Shown here: piece after piece, positions 36,901 to 48,889 of the stretch | How the letters are laid out: each line of letters opens with the position of its first letter | How positions within the stretch are numbered: the first letter of the stretch is position 1 | Source: Pempheris klunzingeri | Taxonomy: Eukaryota; Chordata; Actinopteri; Acropomatiformes; Pempheridae | Length of the DNA stretch: 64,000 nucleotides | Reading direction: 5' to 3' | Assembly (NCBI RefSeq): GCF_042242105.1 | Contig: NC_092027.1 | Span: 14,733,721 to 14,797,720, forward strand | Translations under genes and position numbers: made by a program | Notes under the pieces: generated by a model | The model's database searches: none | What the model was told of the DNA's origin: nothing | Seen by the model: only the letters and a program-made list of their open reading frames with translations

Positions 36901-39900
36901 AAGCCTTACTGTACTTCAGCACCTCAGCCACAGCAAGCTAAGCACCGCTGGCAGGTTAGTCTGCTCGCTGCTGCTCACTCTGAGCTATGTATGTGTGCTA
37001 CCTTAGCCAGGGAGCGTACAATGGGACTTTCCATGATGCCGCGCAGGAAGAGCAGGTCGATGTCTTTGGCGCCCGTGGAGGTGGGAAGCTCACCCAGATT
37101 ATCCAACACCTGCTGCATGGCTGGATGGAAAGGAGATAAAGATACAGACATACACAGAGAGAGAAAGAGACAGAGAGATAAGAAAGGTTAGCCAGGCGAA
37201 AGAATAAACACACATAACAGTGTGAGTACACGCTGAATGTCAGTACCAGCCTCTGTCATGTCACTAACTTACTGCTTAGACATATCATATAAATATTATA
37301 TAATAATGTTAGAAGTTCCATCTGTAAAACATATGAACTGGCCATGTTTGCAGCCCATTCACTCTTCATGCAAAGATCTGTACACCAGTCACACAGCCGG
37401 GCATCCAAAAGTATCAAATTAAAGCCCCATCTGGAGGTACAGTGGTGAGCAAAATGAGCACGACTGCATATGTTCAGTTTGGAAAAAGCTCAAGTCCAGT
37501 GATAAACTCAGTCCCCAGGACCCCACGTAGAACTACGTACTGTACAATTTGCATATGCGAAGACAGACAAACAGAGAGAGGGAGAGGTGTGGACGACCAG
37601 CTAACGCCCTGATGCCAGGGTCTCAAAGCCCATGTAAGCCCATTTAGGACACTTAAAGCACTGGGAACATGTGTGCAAGTGTGTGTTTCTCTATGTCATT
37701 ATACCCTTATGTGGGTAGTAATTATGTCCAGTCAGCACTTGTCTACAGCTGATTCTCTCTATGATTATGAGCTTCTTATCATCTTTAACCTTGACTCATT
37801 TTCCATGTCAGAAGTCAGGTCGTTCTCTACAACGTCAGTCTGAAATCTAGAAAAAAGCGGCACATACTAAAATGCTGCCTTAAAAAAAAAAAAAAAAAAA
37901 AAATCTAAATTATGAATTACTGCTCTTGTTTTTATGGTGTTTGATATCTGTACTTTTAAAATGTCAACTTTCTCTCACAAAAAAGTGACAAATTCACGAT
38001 ATATGCAGTTTCAGATGTTTTACCTGTGATATTAAATGCATCATTTGCAAAATCATGCATTTCACATGCGTTCACATATAATATCTCATGTGTAACAGCA
38101 CTTCACGTGACAATCTCATGTATCAATATGCATTTATATGGTTTCTGGACACCCCACAGACTGTAAAACCTGGACTATCACATGTCCTCATGTGTGAAAA
38201 TATGAATTCAACATTGCTTCCTTTGTAAGCGTTGGGTAGCGCTTTCAATCCTAAATGAATGTATTTCTGTATTTTAGACTCATTTCAAATTCTACTTATT
38301 CTGGCTTGCAGCACAAAAACTGTCACATCAGTTAAACTAGAGCTTGGCAGTGTCATTTCTTATCATTCATCATTCATTCATTCATCATACATACAAACGT
38401 AGCACAGCTGCATGATAAAGAGGGATGAGAGGGAGATTGGTGAAGATAGAGTTTATCTCACAGTGAAGCAGAAACCTTACTGTGGCTTGATAATCAGACA
38501 GCACAGACAGACTGCATAAACAGCAGGCTCTATGCAAAAACAAACCTTAAATATTTATGATCCTCTTACAGAAGAACAAAAAGGGGAGGAAGATTAAAAC
38601 CTACCCTGCACACTATAAAACCTGTATATCCACACAATATATTGATTATATGATGGCACAGAAACACACAATGTAAAACTCAATTCACACAAACAGTATG
38701 TGTGAACAGAATATTTAGTTCCTATGGGGACCCCACACTATGTTCCACAAACTAGAATAAACACAAAGTCTGAGAGCAGAGCTGTAATTGCAGTAAACAC
38801 ATCCACGCACACGATCATGTGGAAACCTATAAACTAGCATTACACCACGACTTCAATTGCACTCACTCACATTTAGTCACGGTTCAATCAAATTCAAATC
38901 AATCAAATTTACAGCATAATGTGTTTTCCCGATTCTCCAAACTTTCAAAGTAGATTTTAAGTAGAAAGAAAGAAAGATAACTTGCATGTTATCCAATGTG
39001 ATCTCACTAACATACTTAAAACTCAAAAATACACCAACTAAACACACACCACAGCTGGATACATCTGAGTTTTTGTGTGCTCTGTGTGTTGACCTTTACC
39101 CACTTGGTCAGCTCATTGTGTCACTGCGTCCTCGACCACAGGAATGTTTGCCCATCCCAGCCTGTGCTCCCTCCACCTCCACCCCCCCCCCTGCCTCCTC
39201 GCCACGTGTACTTGTGTGTACATTACTCAGGCCGACAAGTAACCCTGAGATGCTTCTCTATCCAGTGAGAAATTGGAGATGAACAAAAGCCTCCTACCTA
39301 AAGTCTCTATAATCCTATGAATTATGGCATGGATATACAACCACCTACCGGCCTCCTGCTAAGCCTGGCCTGAAGAAGCTGTTAAAGCTAAGAGATTACA
39401 GCAGTTACAGTGGGGCGTTCTTCCATCTTCTTCATTCATCTTCATAATGAATCATCCTGCTTACCTGCTCTTAATTCCTCCCTCCGTGGCACTCTGGTTT
39501 GTCTGCAGTCTCTCTCGCCATCCGACCACCACCTCTGTATGTACACCTACCAGCACTGTGTGCAGTGAATGCCAATGCAGGAACTACCTGCTGAATAATT
39601 CCTAACTCTGTTTCTCAAGAAATGCGACGCAAATCCCTTGAGGAGAGACCTGGCAACCTGTATTATATGTAATGGTATTATTTTTTAGCTCACAGGATAT
39701 AGATCAGAGGAGCACCTTGACAGGCACAAAGTAACATCACCCTTAGCTAAATATATTCCAGTGTATTTTTTCAGTAGCACAGGATCAGGAGTGAACCCCC
39801 TCTAGGGAATATGGGCAACTCTCAACGCCAGCAGTGATTCCAACCAGGGGTATTTCTGCAGTAACTTGGCGGTACGTGGAAAGACTGTAGACCACCTAAA

Positions 39901-40746
39901 CTTATATGAGAATATAGAAATAAAAAAATAAATATATGTTTAGTCAGCTGTAACACCTGAACACCGCTTGCCGCAATAGAGAATACATTGAAAACTGGCT
40001 AGTTAGCAAGGGAGCGGAGAGGCCTCAATAGCTAACTGGAAGTAATGTAAAGTAAACCTATATGGTTTAAAAAGAATAGTAAAAGTAATGCATAATTAGT
40101 TTGAATATTTAGCTAAAAGTAATAGATAAGTCGCTTAAAATTGTTGGCTAAAACTTTAAGTCATGGATGAATAAATATGGCTGAAATGTCCAGCTTTTCC
40201 CACTACCAGGGGAAACTTGACCAAATCAACCTTAACACTGATGATTCAATCATATGAAAACATTATTGTTTTATATCATTAACGGTATTAAATAACATCT
40301 ACAATTTTAAATTAACTGAGCACTTCCGGTGCATGGCGATGAAGGCGTACTTAAGTTCATCTGAGAGGACCGTGGGGATACATCAGACAATAAAGGTCGG
40401 GAACGCCTGCTCTAAAGGATCATCAAACAGAAGAAAATCTGACAATCACGTCTCTCTGGAGGAGTTATCTGACAAACAATCATGCCTTCTGGTTATTCAT
40501 TTGTCAAAGAGGCCTTCCACCAGTCCCTCCGACTCAAATTTTAAAACAAATATCAGACTACAGTTTCTGTTCATCTAAATATGCGATACCCCACCTCTTC
40601 CTCCTCCTTTCCTCACCTCCAGACGTATCTGGCTCCTGGGTGGACTGCACGGCCGGGGGCCCCTCCACGCCAGGCTGTCCCGGGGGCGTCATCTCCTCCT
40701 TCTCCCGTACCCCATTGGGACAGGCATCCTCCATAGCTGTGACCAT
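30995..40746 (-). CDS. mpp6: MPP6/PALS2 membrane-associated guanylate kinase (complete, 12 coding exons)
   Basis: Coding exons in transcript order: 40746-40617, 37120-37002, 36351-36199, 34946-34794, 34554-34327, 33478-33347, 33250-33154, 32828-32760, 32670-32509, 32421-32219, 32070-31942, 31171-30995. Sum 1752 nt, 583 residues; all junctions are GT-AG and in frame. Domain order is an N-terminal extension (1-44), two L27 domains (about 45-140), PDZ (about 177-258, [20 protein letters not shown]), SH3 (about 264-333, NWWQ at the exon junction), a polybasic hook ([10 protein letters not shown]) and an inactive guanylate kinase-like domain (about 380-570, [12 protein letters not shown]), ending [11 protein letters not shown]. 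Residues such as SLLEAHD, ASKCY, GEPLGV and VVDAGITTK favour MPP6 over the paralogue MPP2, and the neighbour npy agrees. MPP6 is a cytosolic scaffold at cell junctions that binds Lin-7 and Veli/CADM-type partners. Human MPP6 begins at the internal MQQVL Met. Confidence 0.93.
31420..31735. other. mpp6 last intron; possible degraded dispersed repeat
   Basis: The intron between the last two coding exons has GTACTTGTACTTAACTTGG, TAGTACTTTGTACTTGTAC and ACTTTCACTTTCACTTTATG phrases, like a worn copy of a 'tacttgtactt' repeat that is common in percomorph genomes. No ends or target duplications can be defined. Confidence 0.25.
34724..34758. repeat. (CA)n microsatellite in mpp6 intron
   Basis: CA repeats with one CCC interruption, 36 bp from the exon that ends at 34794. 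It sits on the donor side of that exon in mpp6 orientation. Confidence 0.9.
34947..36198 (-). other. mpp6 intron 3, nothing but a (CT)n run
   Basis: Intronic sequence with a (CT)n tract at about 35731-35758 and no exon or RNA gene recognised. Confidence 0.6.
37121..40616 (-). other. mpp6 intron 1 (between coding exons 1 and 2)
   Basis: About 3.5 kb of AT-rich intron. It has an A23 run at 37881-37903 and a C-run near 39182-39191. No gene, RNA or defined transposon was recognised. Confidence 0.6.
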
Positions 40747-41394
40747 CGCCAAGCTTCTTCCTCCCTGCTGCCACAAGTATGCTAAGACTAACCACTAGTA
40801 AACCACCAGCAGTTCTGTAACTATGTCTTCTGTCCTCCAATCGTCTTGTCTGGCACTGCTGACCCGCTAAACTCCCAAAAACAGAGAGAGAGAGAGAGAA
40901 ATACAATACAGAGGAGAACGAGAGGTAGGATTGAGGATAGAGAATGGGAGAAGCAAAGAGACACAAAGAGAGCTACAATAGAGTGGGATTAAGATCAGGG
41001 GATATTAAGAGACGAGGAGGGAAAGAGGAGCAGAGAGGAGGAGGAAAGATGAGGGGGGAGAAATTTAACAAGGGAAGAGGCTGATGTGAAGATAAAGTTC
41101 AGACAGACAGGCATGAAAAGAGACAGAGAGAGGTAGAAAGCTGGACCGCATTCGCAGATGTGGACATGCGTTCAATGCTTGTCAGTCCTCTCCCTCCACT
41201 CTGGCTTTAATACCTTCCCTTCCTAACCCCCCCCCCTCCTCCCACCTCGACCCCTCTGTTGATAACACACATGCACATACACACACACATAATCCCACAA
41301 TCCACTCCTGCTGTTGTGGGCTTGCTTGAGTACCCCTCCTCTTGTTTCCCCCGACCCCACCCAAAGTTGAGATGCCCCCCTTGTCTAGACAGAG

Positions 41395-41395
<1 letters not shown>

Positions 41396-41425
<30 letters not shown>
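41396..41425. repeat. (CA)n microsatellite
   Basis: About 30 bp of perfect CA repeats in the large mpp6 intron; a shorter CA run is at 41277-41290. Confidence 0.95.
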
Positions 41426-41430
<5 letters not shown>

Positions 41431-41946
41431 ACCACTTGAATGTGTCATTATGTAAGTAATCTTACATAAGTAAGTGTTACTGAAGGGGGCCTGACCCTAC
41501 ATTCCCATTCTTCTCCTCCTCCCTTCTCTCATTCACACAGCTCAAGGTTTGGACACCCCGCTGCAGCAATGTGCAGAAAGTCACAGCGTGTGCAGATTGT
41601 GCTCGTACGTATTCCCTCAGCAGTCGTCCACCTCCTTAAAGCAGCATGTGTCAGCCTAATGGGAGCTTTTTCTCTCTCTCTTTGTTTCTCTCTCCCTCTC
41701 ATTTTCTCTTAGGTCTCACTTTCTACTTAAATGAATGTGCCCTCACCACCTTACTTCTCACTAAATCAGTAGACATGAGGTGGATTATGCACATTTTGGG
41801 ACTTCAATTTAAGCTGCTTCACGTCTGAGCTTAAACAGTTTTTGGGCAAAGTACTGGAAGCAATATTTTCTTAGTAGGTTTATATATAAACGAGAGGGAG
41901 AGAGAGAGAGAGAGAGATTGGAACTTAACGGCAACAGCAGTCTGCA

Positions 41947-42375
41947 GCCATGCTAGCAGCCCTGTGGGGCTGCAGCTACTCATGCTGTCAGCATGCTAAC
42001 ATGCTCATGATGACTATGCTAACCTGCTAATGTTTGGCACGTATAACATTTGCCATCCATGTTGCATGCTAATGTTTCTACCATACAGCTGAAGCTGATG
42101 GGAGATTTTGCAGGTATTGACCTGTGGATGGCAGTAGATGAAAAGTCAGAGGATAACCAAAGTTATTATAATTCATCCTGTGGGGACTATGAATGTCTGA
42201 ATCAAACTTTGTGCCAATCTGTCAAGTAGATGTTGAGATCACTCACTGGATACAAAGTCAGGGGGTCACCAGGATTCATCCTCTGGGGACAATGAATGAC
42301 TGTACAATCAAAGCCATGGGCTGACTGACCAAAGGATCAGCACTGCCTTCCCTAGAGCTGCTCTGCTAGCATGGC
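41947..42375 (+). mobile_element. MITE-like element, copy B (most complete)
   Basis: Ends are perfect 13-bp terminal inverted repeats, GCCATGCTAGCAG (41947-41959) and CTGCTAGCATGGC (42363-42375). The interior contains GCATGCTAACATGCTCATGATGAC-like phrases, then GATGAAAAGTCAGAGG, ATTCATCCTGTGGGGAC and ATTCATCCTCTGGGGAC as an internal near-duplication, typical of this percomorph family. No reading frame. The downstream flank continues TAAAAA, and copies A and C have the same continuation on one side, so the true terminal repeat is probably a few bases longer (TTTTTAGCC...). Confidence 0.8.
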
Positions 42376-43392
42376 TAAAAACCATTAAGCAACTGCAGAC
42401 ATGACTGCTCTAGCTACAATACAACGTGCATCAGATTACATATCAAGGCTGTTAAGATGCTGAGGAAAATCAAAAGAGACGGCTAATACATCCCGGTGTT
42501 AAGAGTCACCTGAAACAGGCTCCTCCCATCCAGCATCCACCAAGCCCCTCCCACGGCGACACAGCTGTGCAAGGAGCAGGTCTGTAGGCTTTAATCCGCC
42601 CCGCCTCTCCCTCCACCCAAGTCAAACCCTCCCCCAGTGCGGGACATGCGATTTTAATCTGGCCACGAAAGCACGGGATTACAGAATCTCTCTCCTTCTC
42701 TCACCATATCGAGAATTCAAACACGTCTACACGGCTAACACAGTGATGCAGAGCGGTTTGCTCAAATGGCCTTCAGCATTATTGCATGTGACTCAAGTGT
42801 GAGAGGAAGCAACAGATTTTCCTTCACAGTTCACAGTTTGTTGTTCGCACATCCACTTCCACTTTAAAGAGGAAAGAGATGAGAGACGATTTCACGCAGA
42901 GTGAGACTCTGGCACGACAGCTGTGTGAGCTAAGTGCTTTGTTTCCTCCAAAACAACACATCATGGGAAGTCAACAGTTTTTAAGAAAATAACTAACCAC
43001 CGCGGTCCAAGTCTCTAATGAGTAAAATGAGATTGTGCTGTGTTTTTATTAACTGGTTAATTATTTAGCAATAAGCCAATTTCTGTGTGTTACCAGCGCT
43101 GAGAGAATGCACACTGCTATTTTAAAACATATAATGATACCCAACAATGGCCAATAATGTAACAGCGGTGCCGTCTGCCAGTTGTAGTCAGGTTCAATTC
43201 ATAGGCCGTAACTAAATGCATACAAATCAAACGATCTTTGTTATATAAAAAGGTAGATTTACACTGATATTAACGTGGCCATTAAAAAGCATTATCACCC
43301 ATTCAATCCACATGGACGTGTGAACACACAGAAAAAGCAGCTGCTTCCCTTACTTCCTCATAAGATAGCTTTTTGAAGAGAAAATTGTTTTT

Positions 43393-43464
43393 TACATGAT
43401 GACATGTCTTTGAAGCAGGGATGTCACAACACATCCCTGCTTCAAAGACACCTGTCATCATGTA
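43393..43464. repeat. 72-nt near-perfect hairpin, 32 paired bases
   Basis: The left arm (43393-43424) pairs with the right arm (43431-43464) over 12 bp (TACATGATGACA) and then 20 bp (TGTCTTTGAAGCAGGGATGT), with only a 2-nt bulge (CC at 43451-43452) and a 6-nt loop CACAAC. The size fits a pre-miRNA, but pairing is far more perfect and the loop tighter than usual, so a small palindromic transposon or a recent inverted duplication is as likely. It lies in the mpp6 5' intron and would be transcribed with it. I do not recognise a known miRNA. Confidence 0.9.
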
Positions 43465-43604
43465 CAAAACTCTTTCCTCGACATCTCCAGTGTGTCAGTA
43501 CTGAGGAAGAGGTGGGGAGGAAGTTGTGTTTACCTCTGCCAGTCGGTGTAGCCCAACCCAAATCCTACTGGCTGCTCATCAGTCAAATGTGAAGACCTAG
43601 ACAC

Positions 43605-43606
<2 letters not shown>

Positions 43607-43635
<29 letters not shown>
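43607..43635. repeat. (GA)n microsatellite
   Basis: About 28 bp of GA repeats about 140 bp right of the hairpin. Confidence 0.95.
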
Positions 43636-43639
<4 letters not shown>

Positions 43640-44102
43640 AGGAGACTTGTCCTTTTGAGACAAGATATCCGGTCCCACTTGCATTCCTGCACCCCAGTTT
43701 TCATCATTCCTCTTACACACCCACACACTCGAGCATTCAGATGCTTATCCCTACACACTCAATGTCTCCTTTTTCCTAGTGGATTATCCGTTTCATCTAT
43801 CTATGTCATTCCCGTCTCTTGCAAGATAGCAGTCTCTTCTGCAGACCGGGGCCGTTGTTCATTCAGAGCGATGCACAGAGTCATCCAGGACTATTCATTG
43901 TCCTCAGCTATTCAAGGAGGCCTGCATCATCAGCTGGCACCGTGCCGTCACCGTAGTAAATGGCCACTATTCTCTGAAAGTTATGACAAAGCACTGCGCA
44001 GCATTCATTCCCAGAGAGACTCTCCTCTCACTTTCACTTGCAAACACATGCATACACACCTTCTGTATGTGTACCATGAAGACCTCTACATTCAGTATTA
44101 TT

Positions 44103-44300
44103 GAATTCATTGAAATGAACATTTTCCCTATAGGCTGTTTTTCCAATCACTTCCTTATAAGATTATTCAAAAAATTGTTTAAAATTTGGGATAAGATTAT
44201 CTCAAGATCTATGTGGAATGGTAAGAAAGTTGAAGACCGTCTACTTCAACAATAAAGTTATTGCAAGAGTCAATAGATCCAGAGTATTTGGTCTGATCTA
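44103..44300 (+). mobile_element. Degraded LINE-1 ORF2 fragment
   Basis: Translation from 44103 gives EMNIFPIG, then FKKLFKIWDKIISRSMWNGKK, then a stop. In the next frame the DNA before this reads LFFQSLPYK. Together they match the region of L1-type reverse transcriptase ORF2 downstream of the catalytic core (typical form: KMNILPR, LFQSLP, FFKKLDKIISRFIWNGKKPR). At least one frameshift and several stops show it is dead. The boundaries are uncertain and remnants may run to about 44430. Confidence 0.6.
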
Positions 44301-47300
44301 AATAAAAAGGTACAAATTAGAAAGGAGAGTGCTTTGCTGGTTTGCATATGATAATAGATTTAAACAAAGTTTGACTGACCAAAACTGCAGAAACTGGAAG
44401 ACAAAGGGGATCACAGCTATATCTACAATAACTAGAAACTAGAAAATTAGTGCTTTTTATGTATTTACTCATGAAGGCAGATTCTATAAAAGGTATATAG
44501 TTTAAGAAAAAAAACAACATTATCTGTCAAATAGAACCACAAATGCTGGCAGCACTAAACCCATTCATTCTACTCTGAACGGCCATTGTGACATGGCCCA
44601 TTAGAAAATGCAAGCCAGCAAAAAAAAACAATGAAATGGTGTGATTACACATAAGAAATGCCTGCAATCATCCACAGAACAATAGATGATCAGTCTTTCA
44701 CGCTTCATTTTGTTCAGCCTCTTTCTCTTTTCCCCCCATTTCCCCCAAGGACAAGAAGTACGATGTGCTGGCTGGAAAGACCGTGCTATGAAAATCACAG
44801 TTTCTAAAAAAGCATCTGCTAAATGTCCAACAATTCTGAATATTTCTCTTTGCTTGTGTACTTTCTCAGACACACGAGAGGGGATCACACTGTCCGCTTA
44901 ACCTTTGACCTTAAGCTCCTCCCAAGTCTGGCTCTTATATGCTTTGACTAGAAACGATCACAACAGTTTCTAAAAGTGCCAAAACATGTACAAAGAGACA
45001 ACAACACCTTAGAGGGGGTTGACGCATCACTTGTTACTATTTCTTTTCCTTTACTGGTGTCTTCTCACCCATCACGCTAGAGCTAACTGGTCCTTGACTG
45101 TGCGAGACCAAGATGAGAGAGAGCGGGAGGTCGAATCATTACGCAACACAGATTACAATCAGGCTCGCCACGCTCATTGGAAGTGAAAGATATCCCTTGG
45201 AGGAATGTTAATGGAGGTAAAGCCACCGCTGCAATTCCTCACCAAATCATTCGCATCACAGAGCAGGAGGCAAAAATCAAAGGTCCGAACAGGGAGGGAG
45301 GAGCAACATAGGGGAGGCGAAACTCTAAGCAGAAAAAGAGGGGAAGGGTCACAACTTGATTTTTAGAAGGATGCATAAAAACGGGCAGAGGGAGCGGGAG
45401 AATTTCAGAGGAGTCAGATTCAGAGCGAGAGAATAAGGACTAGATAAAAGGCACATTAGAAGTCATGAAGGAGAGAAGAAAGATAGAAGAATCCTTAGAG
45501 ATTAGGTAGACTTGTGGGAAAAGCTTCTTGAGTCCTCTCATGGAACAGATGAGGGAGTCCTGAAAGAGAAAAGGGGGGTGGCGGGTCTTTCGAGTACAAA
45601 CGCCTTTGTGATATGTCTCTAAAAACTGCCAGGTAACTGTGGTTCCTTTGTGATTGTACCAAATGAAAATCATCTTGTATCTGAATGTCTGTGAGTGAGA
45701 ATTTGAATAGATGTGGAGAGTTTGGGTATTTGCATGTAGGCTCAGGACTCCCCCGATGTCCATTTATCAACATCACCATCCGCTCCTCTTTCCTCCTCTC
45801 GGGACAGAGGGAAAACCACCGGATGTGGTAAGTTACGATCCCGGCAGCCATTGGCTGGTGAGGCAGAAAGGACGAGTCGACAGAAGCCCTCTGAGTGCCC
45901 CCCGGTTGCCAAGCACTCAGATGATGGACAGCTCGTGGAAGGGGGATTATGGAGGGATCATGAGGGTTTGTTTTTGTACAAAACATCATTGCTGTCTCAC
46001 ACATGTAAGTGTGTGTATGTGTGTGCATATGAATGCTATTAAAAGCACACACGCACACACACACATCAGCAGGCTGTGTGGTTTTAATTCCCCCAGTTTT
46101 AGTCACGCCAGCAGGAAATCTCACTCTACCTCCGGCTCGACGTCTCAGTGTGCGCATTTTGTGAATTAATAGTCTCGCACGGAGTACAGTGCTACATCCT
46201 TCGCGGTCAGGAAATACAAATACACGTACAGAGTCAAGCCCATAAGGCATCCATCCTGGAGAAACCATTCAACCCATGTCTATACATCCTCTGCCTGACA
46301 AAAACTTACTCTCTGCCCTCCTGCGCGCCACAGAGCCGGGAGCACGGGGCTCTCAAGAGCAGCTGTCACTCTCAGTTCCTTTCAGTGACTTAAGAATCAC
46401 AAAAGAGACCAGTGAGCTCTGCCCTGCCTGGGAGTCGAGGTGTCACTCCATTGGCTGGCTTCAAGGGCAGCAAAGAGCAATGAGTAAACTCTCCTGAGCA
46501 CTGAGCTGCAGCGCTCCCGCTCTATGGTGCCCGTATGGTAGTGAGTGCTAGAGGGGCACAAGATGTTCAAAGAAGAAGCGTGTATGTGTGGATTTACATG
46601 TGTGTAATGACTGGATAGTCATACAAAAACCCCTCCCCATAAGCAACCACATCCACTCCTGGCTAGCACTCATCGCTCTCTGCCTCCAGACAAACCCTAT
46701 GTAGGTCACTCCATGTGTTTACACAGCCGCTCAATAAGAGGATTACACTTCTACCCCCAAGATGGCCATCTTAGCAGATCAATATCTGCAGAATATTCAC
46801 CATAACCATGTTTTTAACCAGTCATCGCTGTTATCACTGCTGCTGATGCTGCTGCTGATGCTGCTGTCTATAGAAAGTTGATGAAATCAGCTCAGTTTCT
46901 CCAAATCTACTGCAAATGAGGGGAGAGTGTAGCTTTCTGCTGATTCATGCTTACTTTTTACTCTTCACCTGACACTGCAATCTAAATTACCACCGTTTAA
47001 CACAAACACATCAGTTGTTGCATCACTGCACTTTCCCCAGCATCACCAAAAAAATGACCTCACTCTCCTCCTCACTGATGCTCCAGCTGGTGGGATGTCT
47101 GCGCTTTGCCACACAGCTTGGGATGATATAATTACGCGGCCGTCCGCAGCTCGTCGAAGCCCTTCGGCACTGAACGTGCAGCGATCATAATAATGAGCAC
47201 CCTGCGAGATAATCTAACCCGCCACATGGCCGAGCCTGCTTCGTCTCAGTCTCTCTCCCCTCCCAGCCTCCTGTTACTCATCATTAGTATTAAGGTAAAG

Positions 47301-48080
47301 ACAGGGGAGGGAGTGGGGGGAGGGCTGAGTGATGCAACAGCACTTAACAACTGCAAAGTTTAAGAAAAAAAAAAGAGGAAAATTGATGTGTGATGCTGGA
47401 TGGTGAAAATGTGAGGCGAGGACGGAGAAGGAGGAAGAGAGAGATAAGGAAAAGAAATTAGTCTCAAATGAGTTCACCCACTGTGTTTGCCTCGGTTCAT
47501 CTCGGCATATCTTTGAATATTGGCAAGAACTACAAACATGTGCATCTCCCTCATGGAATGGAGCTATACTGCAGCATCGCTTTCAACAGCAGAAAATATG
47601 CTGCTCATTTTGTCGGCTTGTCCCATCGTCTGTGGTGTTTCACCACAGGCTTCACGTTTCTGTCTTTTATTTACGTGACGAAAGACAAACCAAAGTGTCT
47701 GATGCTACGTGGATAATTGTATTGTTTATCTGCACTGATATGCCCCTTTAAGGCCTTGGTGATGGATGAAATCTGGTCCAGCAGCATTATCGGCTCAAGC
47801 ACAAACAGCAAGACATTTGACTTCACTTGCCCGGTGGCCATTCCTGCACAAACTTCATTCCAAAATAATGTTGCTCTGTGTATGTCTTTCTCTGTCATTC
47901 AATTTCAGTGCATTTTATTCAGAGAGACGGAATCGACTCATGATAGCTGTTTTGGGGTCAGTTATGTGTTAACTGTAGGGAGGTGCAGCCTAATGCAGGG
48001 CAGGGAAGGTTGATTGTAGGTGTGTAGATAACAGCCCTCTGATATATGTGTTGTTCATAGCTGGGAGGTTTGAGTCACTC

Positions 48081-48088
<8 letters not shown>

Positions 48089-48126
<38 letters not shown>
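48089..48126. repeat. (GT)n microsatellite
   Basis: About 38 bp of GT repeats in the large mpp6 intron. Confidence 0.95.
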
Positions 48127-48127
<1 letters not shown>

Positions 48128-48889
48128 TCCCTCTTGCACCATCTCTCCCATAGCTGCGTATTAATAATGGAGAAGTAGAAGCCTCTGAGCGTTGGGGTTT
48201 TGTCTCTGAATGACTCACTGACATCTTTCATACATTCCAACATAGGGAGAACATGTTTATCTGGAAATTTGTGCTTTCCTCTGCCCTGCTGCCAGGAAGG
48301 AATATGCATATCAGGGCACAGACACCATACTCTGTGCCTTATTCCACCCACTTTAGAAGAACAATACAGGTCATCCTGGATCCTGACTCGAAAGCTTTAC
48401 TGGATATCCCTGTCTGGGGACTGTAGATTTACTCTAATGCACTAAACTGTCTTGGTCTCCTTCCCTTCCTCAGTTTGTTCCTCCTATTAGATTCAACAAA
48501 TCTGATTAGGGATTATTATAAGATTGAAAGGAAGAGAGATAGAACCATAAACTCTAGTTTAGATGCAACAAGATCCAGGCTGCCCCTCTCAGTGGTCTCA
48601 TGGTCCATTTAGCCCCTCCCAGGAAGGATCCCCAAGTTGCGTATGTGCATGGGCTTCCCCCATCAGTGTATGAGCCTAAACAGCTTACAAACCCTGCCAA
48701 GTGACCCCGTGCTCCCCTGAGCAAGGAAGTCCCATGATTCATTGAGAGCTGCAGCCTGTTGTGATAGGTAGGGAGGGTTATGTTTCGATTAAGTGCTCAC
48801 ATAAAGTAGTTTTGACATCGTGTTAGTGCATTATCATTAGTTGGTGCACTCATACATCTCAGTGGAGGACAAAAAAATGTAAATCAATA

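Noticed and set aside
43655-44104. 149-residue plus-strand frame
   Set aside because: Begins next to a (GA)n tract, shows no domain, and runs into the dead LINE-1 fragment.
45495-46268. 257-residue minus-strand reading frame in the mpp6 5' intron
   Set aside because: It runs through a (TG)n tract (Val-Cys and Thr-His repeats), has no domain resemblance, and an overlapping 152-residue frame exists on the other strand. It looks like chance in GC-moderate intron.
48586-48742. Possible SINE-like or gene fragment with a 62-residue minus frame
   Set aside because: No tRNA-like A/B boxes, no tail, and no second copy in the window.
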